A stretch of 12,406 nt of DNA from positions 1-12,406 of the forward strand of contig CAZYEX010000166.1 of assembly GCA_964646605.1 (NCBI GenBank), read 5' to 3'. The stretch is from SBAX01 sp964646605 (lineage in GTDB: Bacteria > Planctomycetota > Phycisphaerae > UBA1845). The position numbers and the translations under genes were made by a program. Each line of letters starts with the position of its first letter. The first letter of the stretch is position 1. Below, piece after piece: positions 1 through 7,250 of this stretch. The notes under the pieces were generated by a model. The model was not told where the DNA came from and did not search any database. It was given only the letters and a program-made list of their open reading frames with translations.

Positions 1-189
1 TATTACCACCGCCGCTACGGCCTTGGGGATGCCCACAACTACGCCCAGTTGACCCGCTTTTTGCCTCCGCCGGCCTGTAAGCTTTTTGTCAAACAGTCCG
101 CTCACGTCCCCGTGGAGGACGAAATAGCCCTAGAACGATCCGGCGACTGCGAACCCTATGCGCGCGTGAATCGACTTTGGAAGGATTAG
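1..189 (+). CDS. C-terminal end of an unidentified protein (5' cut by window edge)
   Basis: Frame 1 is open from the first base and ends with TAG at 187-189, giving 62 residues of a C-terminus. It begins YYHRRYGLGDAHNYAQ and ends in ARVNRLWKD. The residue mix is protein-like, with aromatic and charged residues and no low complexity. No motif allows a family call. A membrane glycosyltransferase tail is conceivable, but I cannot show it. The gene converges on the leftward cluster that ends at 202, leaving only 12 bp between the stops and no visible terminator hairpin. That it is coding is fairly likely; its function is unknown. Confidence 0.55.
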   Translation, partial: YYHRRYGLGDAHNYAQLTRFLPPPACKLFVKQSAHVPVEDEIALERSGDCEPYARVNRLWKD

Positions 190-201
190 ACCACAAACCG
201 T

Positions 202-642
202 CTAGCGCGTGATCCCGTTGCAATCTAGTTGATATGTTCTGGCGTCAACCAAATCGATGTGACCGTCAGCATTGAAGTCGTAGGAGTCGCAACCGGGCAT
301 AATCGAGCCGCTGGGTCCGGTCATGCAACCGAAGAAAGTTCCATCGCAACCGCCCTTTGCGGAGGCGATCCTGGTCCCACTCGGCAAGGGAGGTTGACGG
401 GTCTCCGGGGTTCCGGTCGTGAATATCCAGCCGCAAATTGTCGCCGCTAAACCAAGCATGGCCGCGATCGAAACCCAGCGAAACCTTCGCAAAACTCGGG
501 GCGAGCCGTCGACCTCGTGCGTCGCCCGAAGCAGCGCCCTTGCGTCAACGCGCGTTTTGCTGAACAAGCCGGCACGCTCGGCATCGGCGAGTTCCCGGAG
601 CGAGTCCTCAAGAGGATCAAGCTTGTCGAAATCTTCGGTCAT
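202..642 (-). CDS. Single-pass membrane protein with C-terminal dockerin/EF-hand loop; possible sigma-factor partner
   Basis: The protein has 146 residues. ATG at 640-642 follows GGTGGGA on the minus strand with a suitable gap, so the start is well supported. Residues 1-52 are charged and probably cytoplasmic. One membrane helix lies at about 56-75 (WVSIAAMLGLAATICGWIF). A Gly/Cys/Pro-rich outer segment follows, and a calcium-type loop DFNADGHIDLVD at 122-133 has Asp/Asn at the coordinating positions. Such DxNxDGxIDxxD repeats are typical of planctomycete dockerin type I sequences; normally there are two, here only one. The gene is last in the kinase-sigma cluster, 42 nt after the sigma gene. 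By position it could be an anti-sigma or membrane tether, but the zinc-binding anti-sigma motif is absent, so that role is inference. Confidence 0.75.
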   Translation of the reverse strand: MTEDFDKLDPLEDSLRELADAERAGLFSKTRVDARALLRATHEVDGSPRVLRRFRWVSIAAMLGLAATICGWIFTTGTPETRQPPLPSGTRIASAKGGCDGTFFGCMTGPSGSIMPGCDSYDFNADGHIDLVDARTYQLDCNGITR

Positions 643-684
643 CGTATTCCCACCGGAGCGGCCAATAAATACCGCTTCTTCATC

Positions 685-1320
685 CTAAGAGTCGTCGTCA
701 AACGCACCAGGCGCGAAGGAAAGGCCGGTCTTTCGCCTTACACAATCCCGAAGCCGTTCCAGGGTCCGTTTCCATCGCGACCGGAGGGTTGATTCACTGA
801 TTCCCAGGGTCGCCGCCGCGTCCCGCCAACGCCGCTCGGTGATGGCCGTGAGCTGCCCTGCTAGGGTCCGGTCATCTTCCGCCAGTTCGGAAAGGCATAT
901 TCGCAGCGTTTCCAGCAGTTCCAGTTGCGAAAGTGTGTCTATTGGTTCTTCTAGTGTGGCTGCAATGAGCGTACCGCCGCCGCGGTCGAGCGGTAGGGTC
1001 GCAGCGTCCGCCGCCCGGTCGCGGCGTACGGCGCTGGCTACCTGGTTTTTGGCAATGGCGGAAAGGTAGGCGCGGACCGATTTTGGACGTTGATCGGGAT
1101 GTCGTTGGAGGGATTGGACGAAGCCCGCCCAGGTGGCCGAGGCGACCGATTCGAGCCACTGCGGATCGTGCGTACACCGCTCGCGTGCTCCGCGGAGGAT
1201 GGTGTAGCGGACGAGGCGGTCGTAACGGTCTATGAGCTTGTTCAGTGCGGCCCAGTCGCCGCCCAACATCCCGGCGACGAGAAAATCATCCGATGGGCCG
1301 GCGGTCGGGTCGGGCGGCAT
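685..1320 (-). CDS. ECF-type RNA polymerase sigma factor
   Basis: The protein has 211 residues and starts at ATG 1318-1320. Residues about 10-105 match sigma region 2: a helix GDWAALNKLIDRYDRLV, then TWAGFVQSLQ, and RAYLSAIAKNQVASAVRR, the part that in ECF sigmas melts and reads the -10. Residues about 135-197 form region 4 with a helix-turn-helix (WRDAAATLGISESTLRSRWKR) for -35 reading. The linker is short and there is no region 3, as expected for group 4 sigmas. No clear Shine-Dalgarno precedes the start, and the kinase stop lies only 31 nt upstream, so translation may be coupled. Its neighbours suggest that its activity is set by the upstream kinase, the downstream membrane protein, or both. 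The family call is confident; the regulon is unknown. Confidence 0.9.
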   Translation of the reverse strand: MPPDPTAGPSDDFLVAGMLGGDWAALNKLIDRYDRLVRYTILRGARERCTHDPQWLESVASATWAGFVQSLQRHPDQRPKSVRAYLSAIAKNQVASAVRRDRAADAATLPLDRGGGTLIAATLEEPIDTLSQLELLETLRICLSELAEDDRTLAGQLTAITERRWRDAAATLGISESTLRSRWKRTLERLRDCVRRKTGLSFAPGAFDDDS

Positions 1321-1351
1321 GAGGTCATTATTGAGGAAGCGCGCCCCGTGT

Positions 1352-4075
1352 CTATGCTTGCAGAAGTTCGTCGCGGAAGAGCGCTCGGCCGGCGAGGGCG
1401 GTATGGAAGCCGTACACGGTTACCGCGGTGATGAAGAGTATCGCCGTCCATGAAGGTTCGGATTGCCAGCCGGTAAGCCCACACATCCATGGAGTCTGGA
1501 GGGTTTCCATGAAAAACCAAAAGAAGACGGCTGCGAGCAGCCCGAAGCGCAGGAGCACCAGCAACATCGGCAACCAAGAGATCGCTCCGAACACAACATT
1601 CACGAGCGTTATTATAAGGGTTTCATCCGCGCCGGCGTTCACGATTGTGAGTACGGCATCTAGCCCAATGACAGCCAGAAACGCCAGCCATTCTTTCCTC
1701 AGGAGCAATCGGAGACCCAGAAGAAAAAACAGGATGAGCAGTGCAAAGAAGACAAACCTTCCTTCTACGCATGGGCCGATCTGAAACCGCGCTCCGAGAA
1801 ACTGATCCCACTTCCAAAATCCTGGCGCGGACATCGGCTGACCTAGGACGAGCGAGACCCACCTTTGGATTGTGGACAAGAATGGTAATCCGAGGGCGAA
1901 AACGCCGCCTACGAGGATATCACGCCCAACAAGTGGATCCCGGAAGCGTCCGGCCAATAGCCGGCTCCAGGCGATCAAGGCGTGGGGCCAGTGACGGCGG
2001 ACATACGGCTCGAGGGCGATGTACCACATCCACATGATCACGACCGCGACCAGCGCCTTTCCTATCAAGACTCGGAGGCGATCGAATTCACCCCAAAAAT
2101 CGGCGACATGGTTGATTTGCAGCACCCAGCTCACGATCAACATGCAAAAGCAAACGAAGGCAAGGCGATCGGCGCCGGTGCGATCGGAGCGGCGAAGCTT
2201 GAGGTTGCGGCGGGCGAGTACCGCCCCGCCGAGGATTAGGCTGATGAGGATGCTCAGGACGATCACGCCTCCGATTTTCTGCCCGAGCGTTTGCGGCCAC
2301 TCCTCCATCCGCTGGGGCTTGGTCCAAGGCCCGATGATGTGCAAGAAAGTGGGGATCCCACGATAGGCTCCGGCTTCGAAGCGAATGGGAACGTCCGGTT
2401 GGCCGGGGAAGTGCCCCTCCCAGGCGGCGCGTTCGTCGCAATAGTTGTCCGGCGTCCAGCGCGGTTCCGCGACTGTGAGCGTCGTGGGATCGATCTGTGC
2501 CTCGGCAAAGAGGACCGACCAATCGGTGGGTTTCGCGGCGGCGGAAGTTGCAGTCTCGTCCTCTCGTTGGGGCGGATCGACGGCCAGCCCGGTGAGGCGC
2601 CCTTGGGGGTCGAGAAATACGGTGGCCATCCCGGAGACTTCCAGAGCTGGCCGCATGGGGCTGACACGGTCGTCGGAAGGCGGCGGGATCAACGGGCGGG
2701 GACTGGTACGATACCAGAACTGCACTGGCGAGGGACGCCATTCGGCGAGTTTGTCCCAGCGATCCAGAGACTTGTCGGTGTCCTCGACGTGCCGCATGCG
2801 CCACCCATCACTGTCGAACCCATAGGCCGTGTCCACAACCGGACCCTTGTGCCCCAGTTTAGTGAGGATTTCCGCCGCCCGGTCGGCAAGGGCGGCAGGG
2901 GGCTTGGGCATGGAAACCATTCGGACTAAAGATTGCGTAGCGCTTAGCGGCACGAGGGCGAACGTTCCGCCGAGGATTGCGACTAGACAGGCGATGGCCA
3001 GAGCGGGTCGCATTCCGCCGACGTCGCCCGCGTTGGCGACCATTTCGGGAGAGGGCGTTTCGCCCGCTGCAAGGGCCGCGGCGAGGGGGTCGCCGCCGGG
3101 CAGCGCGGCGGCGACGGCGAGGGCTGACGACGGACGAGCCGTCGGGTCGGGTTCGAGGCATCGAAGAATGACCCGCTCCACGGCGGGATCGATGTCATCC
3201 GTCAGAGTCGATAAGCGCGTGGGCGCGGAAGTCCCTGAGCGTTGAAGTTGCTCGCGGCTGGTGCCCTCGAACAACCGTTTGCCGGTGAACAATTCGCTCA
3301 GTACCACTCCGAGCGAGTAGATGTCGCTCTTGACCGAGACGCCCCGACCGGCGAGCTGCTCGGGGGACATGTAGGCCGGGGTCCCGGCGTAGACCTCCTT
3401 GCCGGTGAAGTCTTCGGCGAAACCGGCGAGTCCGAAATCGGTGATGCGCACGCGACCCTGGCCGTCGATCATGACGTTGTGGGGCTTGAGGTCGCGATGG
3501 AGTACGCCCTTGTCGTGGGCGGCGGCCAACCCCGCACAGAGTTGTCGGGCGATCTGCAAGGCCTTTTCCTTCGACGGTCGTCCCATACGCCGCAGAACGG
3601 CCGAAAGGTCTTCGCCGTCGACGTATTCCATGGAGATGAAGTGCTGCCCTTCGGCCTCGGCGATGTCATACACACGGCACACGTTGGGATGCGAAACCTG
3701 CCGCGCGACGCGCACCTCGTGCAGGAAGCGTTCGAGCTTTTTGGGGTCTTTGGAAAGCGCTTCGGGCAGAAACTTGAGGGCCACGGGCTGGCGAAGTTTC
3801 AGATCGTCGGCGCGGTAGACTTCGCCCATGCCGCCCTTGCCGAGCAGGCCGACGATGCGGTAGCGGTCGGCGAGCATGGTGCCGGGGGTGAATCGGGCGT
3901 TATCAATGGAGTCGGAGGAGGAGGAGCCGAACCCGGAATGGAAACTCGCTTCGGCGGGTTTGGGCGGAGCGGTCATCGTGGGGATCACCGGCGCGGAGGG
4001 AAGGGGGTTGGCGCAGTAGGGGCAGACGCGGCTATCGTCGGGGACGGTTCGGGAGCAAAACGGACACGCTTTCAC
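1352..4075 (-). CDS. Zinc-ribbon receptor-type Ser/Thr protein kinase with large membrane C-terminus
   Basis: The protein has 907 residues. The start is GTG at 4073-4075, fixed by the immediate zinc ribbon (Cys4, Cys7, Cys18, Cys21); no clear Shine-Dalgarno is seen. The kinase domain, about 71-330, is complete: P-loop GKGGMGEV (79-86), Lys101, Glu120, HRD 193-195 with Lys197 and Asn200, DFG 213-215, and SPE 237-239. This is the PknB/Hanks type and should be active. A membrane helix at about 356-378 is followed by an outer segment (390-598) with the FWYRTSPRPLIP and DPQGRLTGLAVDPPQ patterns that I recall from acidobacterial and planctomycete kinases. After it come eight or so hydrophobic helices, from about 601 to 893. 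The outer segment may sense a signal and the kinase may act on the sigma factor encoded 31 nt downstream; both are inference. Confidence 0.93.
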   Translation of the reverse strand: MKACPFCSRTVPDDSRVCPYCANPLPSAPVIPTMTAPPKPAEASFHSGFGSSSSDSIDNARFTPGTMLADRYRIVGLLGKGGMGEVYRADDLKLRQPVALKFLPEALSKDPKKLERFLHEVRVARQVSHPNVCRVYDIAEAEGQHFISMEYVDGEDLSAVLRRMGRPSKEKALQIARQLCAGLAAAHDKGVLHRDLKPHNVMIDGQGRVRITDFGLAGFAEDFTGKEVYAGTPAYMSPEQLAGRGVSVKSDIYSLGVVLSELFTGKRLFEGTSREQLQRSGTSAPTRLSTLTDDIDPAVERVILRCLEPDPTARPSSALAVAAALPGGDPLAAALAAGETPSPEMVANAGDVGGMRPALAIACLVAILGGTFALVPLSATQSLVRMVSMPKPPAALADRAAEILTKLGHKGPVVDTAYGFDSDGWRMRHVEDTDKSLDRWDKLAEWRPSPVQFWYRTSPRPLIPPPSDDRVSPMRPALEVSGMATVFLDPQGRLTGLAVDPPQREDETATSAAAKPTDWSVLFAEAQIDPTTLTVAEPRWTPDNYCDERAAWEGHFPGQPDVPIRFEAGAYRGIPTFLHIIGPWTKPQRMEEWPQTLGQKIGGVIVLSILISLILGGAVLARRNLKLRRSDRTGADRLAFVCFCMLIVSWVLQINHVADFWGEFDRLRVLIGKALVAVVIMWMWYIALEPYVRRHWPHALIAWSRLLAGRFRDPLVGRDILVGGVFALGLPFLSTIQRWVSLVLGQPMSAPGFWKWDQFLGARFQIGPCVEGRFVFFALLILFFLLGLRLLLRKEWLAFLAVIGLDAVLTIVNAGADETLIITLVNVVFGAISWLPMLLVLLRFGLLAAVFFWFFMETLQTPWMCGLTGWQSEPSWTAILFITAVTVYGFHTALAGRALFRDELLQA

Positions 4076-4128
4076 CCTGGGGATGGTAACCGGTCCGGCC
4101 CGAATGCGGCAAACACCGGCGGGTCGGT

Positions 4129-4156
4129 TTGACAGACGCGGGTAGGGGATTAGAGT
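4129..4156 (+). promoter_or_regulatory. Sigma-70-type promoter of the tRNA-Ile gene
   Basis: A perfect -35 TTGACA lies at 4129-4134. It is followed after 16 bp by TAGAGT at 4151-4156, which matches TATAAT at four of six positions. Transcription would start near 4163, about 24 nt before the mature tRNA 5' end, a normal leader length. It lies in the 111-bp divergent region between the kinase start and the tRNA. No equally good promoter was seen for the kinase on the minus strand, although TCTAAT occurs there. Confidence 0.5.
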
Positions 4157-4186
4157 GATCGGCCCCGTGGCGCGGGGATGAAACGC

Positions 4187-4259
4187 GGGCTCATAGCTCA
4201 GTTGGCAGAGCGCGTCGCTGATAACGACGAGGTCTCAGGTTCAAGTCCTGATGGGCCCA
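4187..4259 (+). tRNA. tRNA-Ile (anticodon GAT)
   Basis: A 73-nt cloverleaf folds completely by eye. The acceptor arm GGGCTCA (4187-4193) pairs with TGGGCCC (4252-4258), with one T-G pair. The D-stem is GCTC/GAGC (4196-4199, 4208-4211). The anticodon stem CGTCG/CGACG (4213-4217, 4225-4229) holds the loop CTGATAA with anticodon GAT at 4220-4222. The T-stem TCAGG/CCTGA (4235-4239, 4247-4251) has loop TTCAAGT. The discriminator is A4259. CCA is not encoded, because GTG follows, so it must be added after transcription. The integrase gene starts 114 bp downstream, which makes this the likely integration target; the tRNA remains intact. Confidence 0.96.
4235..4259 (+). other. Putative attachment site (attL) in the tRNA 3' end
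   Basis: The T-arm and 3' acceptor strand of the tRNA gene are the usual crossover segment for tyrosine recombinases whose gene lies right next to a tRNA. The integrase gene follows on the same strand, so the identity block that keeps the tRNA whole should start about here. A second copy of this segment (attR) would mark the far end of the element. I looked for GTTCAAGTCC and TGATGGGCCC further right and did not find them, so the far end is either outside the window or the site is elsewhere. This is inference from layout. Confidence 0.4.
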
Positions 4260-4361
4260 GTGACGTAAGTCACGCCGAACGCTTGAGTTAGCGTACCTGT
4301 CCGCGTCGGACAGTGCGGCCTGGAAAGCAAAAAAATCCGGTAGTCTACCGGATTGGCTTTC
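4260..4361. repeat. Four consecutive inverted repeats between tRNA and integrase gene
   Basis: Four hairpin-forming repeats are packed between the tRNA and the integrase start. (1) GTGAC-GTAA-GTCAC at 4260-4273 abuts the tRNA discriminator base. (2) ACGCT-TGAGTT-AGCGT is at 4279-4294. (3) CTGTCCG-CGT-CGGACAG is at 4297-4313. (4) AATCCGGTAG-T-CTACCGGATT at 4334-4354 is nested inside GAAAGC/GCTTTC (4323-4328, 4356-4361). Possible roles are tRNA 3' processing or termination, recombinase or directionality-factor binding, and control of integrase expression. The pairing is seen directly; the roles are inferred. Confidence 0.6.
4329..4354 (-). terminator. Intrinsic terminator-like hairpin on the minus strand
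   Basis: Read on the minus strand, a perfect 10-bp inverted repeat (4345-4354 with 4334-4343, one central base) runs into seven T residues (complement of A 4329-4335, the first two of them pairing within the stem). This is a near-ideal Rho-independent terminator. It would stop transcription running leftward out of the integrase gene toward the tRNA, yet no leftward gene precedes it. In the plus direction no T-run follows. The plus-strand hairpin instead ends one base before the GGAGG ribosome site of the integrase (4362-4366), so it may also tune integrase translation. Confidence 0.55.
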
Positions 4362-4373
4362 GGAGGCTGCACA

Positions 4374-5555
4374 ATGTCCGAAGAAACACCGCCAAGAAAC
4401 CCATCGTATCGTCTGCACAAACCATCCGGCCGAGGCGTCGTCACTATCAACGGTCAGGACCATTACCTCGGTCGGCACGGCACCGCCGCAAGCCGCCAAG
4501 CGTATGATCGGCTCATCGGCGAGTGGTTGGCAAACGGCCGGCAGCTCCTTAACCACAACGACCGAATACAACTCACCGTTACCGAAGTGATCGCCGCCTA
4601 CTGGCGGCACGCGAAGGAATTCTACCGGAGGGATGGTCGGCCGACGGGCGAGCTTGGCAAAGTTCGCTTCGCCCAGCGGGTGCTTCGAAGGCTCTACGGT
4701 CGCACCAAAGCCGCGGAGTTCGGCCCGCTGGCCCTCAAGACAGTCCGGCAGGCATTCGTGGACGCAGGCAACAGCCGCCGGACGGTGAACGATCAGATTG
4801 GCCGCATCAAGCGGCTGTTCCGATGGGCGACCGAAAACGAGCTGGTCCCTGCGAGCCTGTTCCACGGGCTCCAGGCGGTCGCTGGCCTGCGACGTGGCCG
4901 GAGTGTGGCCCGTGAGCCGATCCCGGTGACGCCCGTGCCCGAAGCCCACGTCGAAGCCGTCCGGACGCACGTCTCGAAGCAGGTTCGGGCCATGATCGAG
5001 CTTCAACAACTCACAGGTATGCGGCCCGGCGAGGTCGCCATCATGCGTCGGTGCGACCTGGATATGTCGGGCGATGTCTGGCTTTACCGTCCCGCGTCCC
5101 ACAAGACGGAGCACTTCGGTCACGAACGCACCGTTGACATCGGACCCAAGGCTCAGGCCGTGATCCGGCCGTTTCTCAAGCCAAGCCTTGACGCCTTCCT
5201 GTTCTCGCCGGTCGACTCGGTGGCGGCGCGAAACAAGCAGCGTCGCCTAAACCGCCGTAGCCCGATGACGCCGAGCCAGCGAGCCCGGCACCCGAAGCGC
5301 AGTCCGAAACGCCGCCCGCGAGAGCACTACGACCGCGACAGCTACCGCCGCGCAATCGCCCGGGCCTGCGAGTCGGCCAAGGTCCCGCATTGGCACCCCC
5401 ACCAGCTTCGGCACAATTACGCCACGCGAATTCGCAAGGAATTCGGGGTCGAGGCGGCGCGGATTCTTCTTGGTCACCGATCGACCGCCGTGACCGAACT
5501 TTACGCCGAAATTGACCGGGGTCGAGTCCGAGATATCGTGGCGGAAGTCGGTTAG
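4374..5555 (+). CDS. int: Tyrosine recombinase / phage-type integrase
   Basis: The protein has 393 residues. The ATG at 4374 is preferred over the in-frame TTG at 4353 because GGAGG (4362-4366) sits 7 nt upstream. Residues 1-60 are a basic arm-binding-like region. A SAM-like core-binding domain covers about 63-160, and the catalytic domain about 190-390. All key residues are visible: Arg217 (TGMRPGE), Lys244 (SHKTEH), His343 and Arg346 (HQLRH), His368 (LLGHRS) and nucleophile Tyr377 (TELYAEID). An Arg/Lys/Pro-rich insert at about 285-318 (RRSPKRRPRE and nearby) separates the catalytic halves; similar inserts occur in planctomycete integrases as far as I recall. The position just behind tRNA-Ile implies integration there. 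It should be functional. Confidence 0.95.
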   Translation: MSEETPPRNPSYRLHKPSGRGVVTINGQDHYLGRHGTAASRQAYDRLIGEWLANGRQLLNHNDRIQLTVTEVIAAYWRHAKEFYRRDGRPTGELGKVRFAQRVLRRLYGRTKAAEFGPLALKTVRQAFVDAGNSRRTVNDQIGRIKRLFRWATENELVPASLFHGLQAVAGLRRGRSVAREPIPVTPVPEAHVEAVRTHVSKQVRAMIELQQLTGMRPGEVAIMRRCDLDMSGDVWLYRPASHKTEHFGHERTVDIGPKAQAVIRPFLKPSLDAFLFSPVDSVAARNKQRRLNRRSPMTPSQRARHPKRSPKRRPREHYDRDSYRRAIARACESAKVPHWHPHQLRHNYATRIRKEFGVEAARILLGHRSTAVTELYAEIDRGRVRDIVAEVG

Positions 5556-5649
5556 CATGTACGAACACCCGAGCGTAGGTGATCGCCTGTAGGCGTGTAC
5601 TGAAGGTTGTACCCCAGGCCGGATCGCCGGCTCCGGCAAGTGGTGCTGC

Positions 5650-6762
5650 ATGCCTGAGCTCCTTACGTACGAGGAGATTTGGTCGGGATTCCTGGCCATT
5701 GATGAAATCCTACTTTACCTCCACTACTCGATTCGATTGGAAATCGAGCATGACGGTCAAGCCGACGACGTGAAGATCGAAATCCTGCGCGGACCTCAAC
5801 AGGAGTTCGAAAGTGAGATTACCGAGCATCTTGCGAAGCATTCCGAGGACTACGTTCTCAAGCGACTTAAATGCCCACGCTGCGGGGAACTCCTTTGGGA
5901 ACCCAACTTGACCGCCTGCCCAAGACAAGTCTATCGGACGGAACTGCAACCACCGCGCAATGAGCAATGCCGTGCCCCGCTTGAGCTGGTGAGACACGAG
6001 TTTGGTGACGAGTTCGTCCGAGAGAAGGCTGCGCTCGCACTGATGGGTCGCGGTTCGTTCGTTGGTCGAAAGTGCCTCGTCGGCAAGCGAATCGCAATGC
6101 GTGTCCTAGGGAAACTGTGGACGCCCTACGACGTGGATATGCACGTTTGTCTAGGAGACCTGCGAGATCGCGTCCGCGCAGAAATGACGGATCAGGTTGA
6201 TGGGCTGAACACGCGGGTATCGCTCCGCGATCCGGCGAGGTTGCTGGGGCGCAGGGACCTTTATCCTCGCGGGGAGACCCTCGCGGCCAGGCACTCCGAC
6301 TACCTAGAAACGCGCGATAAGCTGATTAGCTGTTACCATTGGCTCGATGGTCGAACGGCGAACCATCCTACGTTTATCGAGCGGGACGAACAGGCTCGCG
6401 GTATACGGCTTTCCTTACCACCGGTCCAGCTCCCGGCGAACAACAACCGAGTTCCTGATGTGCCCGTCTGGGATTCGGATCGCAGGGAGCTTCGGTTCCG
6501 CGGGCAGGTGTGCAAGTCATACCCCAAGAGCCCCGCAGACAATCAGACGACGATTCTCCAGTCGTTTCAGGAGGCCGGATGGCCGTCGGCGATCGACGAC
6601 CCCCTTTCACCTGTGCCGAATACACCGTCCAAACAGAGATTGCGCGAGACCGTGCGCGGGTTAAAAAATGGCCTAAAGCACCTCACGTTCCGGCCTAACG
6701 GCAACGGAACGGGAATAATCTGGGAGGCCGCGACGCCGATCCGACCGCCGATACAACCTTGA
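5650..6762 (+). CDS. Hypothetical protein with zinc-finger-like cysteines and C-terminal winged-helix-like domain
   Basis: The protein has 370 residues and starts at ATG 5650, 94 nt after the integrase; no clear Shine-Dalgarno is present. The acidic, aromatic N-terminus (1-70) is followed by KCPRCGELLW (Cys75, Cys78) with Cys90 and Cys107 as possible further zinc ligands. The middle (115-250) is not recognised. The C-terminal module, about 270-360, runs VPVWDSDRRELRFRG, then NQTTILQSFQEAGWP, IDDPL, LRETVRGLKN and LTFRPNGNGTGIIWE. I recall this pattern from many planctomycete hypotheticals; it looks like a winged helix with helices at NQTTILQSFQE and KQRLRETVRGLKN. A DNA-binding or regulatory role is possible but unproven. 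Its place between integrase and replication genes suggests it belongs to the element. Confidence 0.8.
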   Translation: MPELLTYEEIWSGFLAIDEILLYLHYSIRLEIEHDGQADDVKIEILRGPQQEFESEITEHLAKHSEDYVLKRLKCPRCGELLWEPNLTACPRQVYRTELQPPRNEQCRAPLELVRHEFGDEFVREKAALALMGRGSFVGRKCLVGKRIAMRVLGKLWTPYDVDMHVCLGDLRDRVRAEMTDQVDGLNTRVSLRDPARLLGRRDLYPRGETLAARHSDYLETRDKLISCYHWLDGRTANHPTFIERDEQARGIRLSLPPVQLPANNNRVPDVPVWDSDRRELRFRGQVCKSYPKSPADNQTTILQSFQEAGWPSAIDDPLSPVPNTPSKQRLRETVRGLKNGLKHLTFRPNGNGTGIIWEAATPIRPPIQP

Positions 6763-6877
6763 ACTGAAGGGCCACACGCGCTCAACACACGTCCCTCCCG
6801 TATCCCTCCGCACGCCACCCTCGCAAAGTCATTCGCAAGCTGGAATGGTCCGGCGCGAATACTGGCGAGGTAAGTCG

Positions 6878-7186
6878 ATGATCGACATTCAAAGTGAGGA
6901 AGTTGTTTCACTAACCGAGGCCGCTAAGTCCAAGCATCTACCGCGCCGGCGGAAGGGGAAGCGTCCGCATGTGGCGACGCTTTTCCGGTGGGCGACGGTT
7001 GGCGTGCGGGGCGTCGTCCTCGAAACGATCCAGTGCGGCGGAACGCGATGCACAAGCATTGAAGCACTGCAAAGGTTCTTCGAGCGATGCACCGATCCGA
7101 CGGCACCGGCTCGATCGTCCACCACCAAGGCGCGTGAGCGGGAAATCACGAAGGCCGAGCGTGAGCTTGAGGCCGCCGGGATTTAA
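6878..7186 (+). CDS. DUF1580-type helix-turn-helix protein (possible excisionase or regulator)
   Basis: The protein has 102 residues. The ATG at 6878 has GAGG (6867-6870) 7 nt upstream, so I prefer it over the in-frame ATG at 6845, which would add 11 residues and lacks a ribosome site. The sequence VVSLTEAAKSKHLPRRRKGKRPHV, then ATLFRWATVGVRGVVLE and GGTRCTSIEALQRFFERC, follows the plan of the planctomycete family DUF1580. That family resembles MerR/excisionase-type HTHs: a helix with the AA turn, a TLFRW recognition helix, and a wing with G-x-R. The C-terminus (85-102) is a charged helix. Proteins of this size between an integrase and a primase are often directionality factors or regulators of the element. 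Family recognition is from memory; the function is inferred. Confidence 0.85.
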   Translation: MIDIQSEEVVSLTEAAKSKHLPRRRKGKRPHVATLFRWATVGVRGVVLETIQCGGTRCTSIEALQRFFERCTDPTAPARSSTTKAREREITKAERELEAAGI

Positions 7187-7250
7187 CCAAGAGGCCGCGC
7201 GATCGGCGACGTTCCTGCGCACCGACCGGCGGCCAAATTCGAGACTAACC

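Noticed and set aside
2088..2804. 238-aa open frame on the minus strand in another frame of the kinase gene
   Set aside because: Arg/His/Pro-rich frame-shifted shadow; the kinase frame is uninterrupted.
3242..4132. 296-aa open frame antisense to the kinase N-terminus
   Set aside because: Lies opposite the complete kinase domain with all catalytic motifs; sequence is Gly/Val/Ala-rich shadow.
4191..5123. 310-aa open frame antisense to the integrase, ending in QDLNLRPRRYQRRALPTEL
   Set aside because: Its C-terminus is the reverse-strand translation of the tRNA, a well-known database artefact, and the rest is a high-GC shadow of the integrase gene.
6969..7250. 94-residue N-terminal extension of the primase-helicase frame
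   Set aside because: Overlaps the DUF1580-type gene, is Arg/Ser-rich and has no domain character; the ATG at 7251 begins recognisable sequence.
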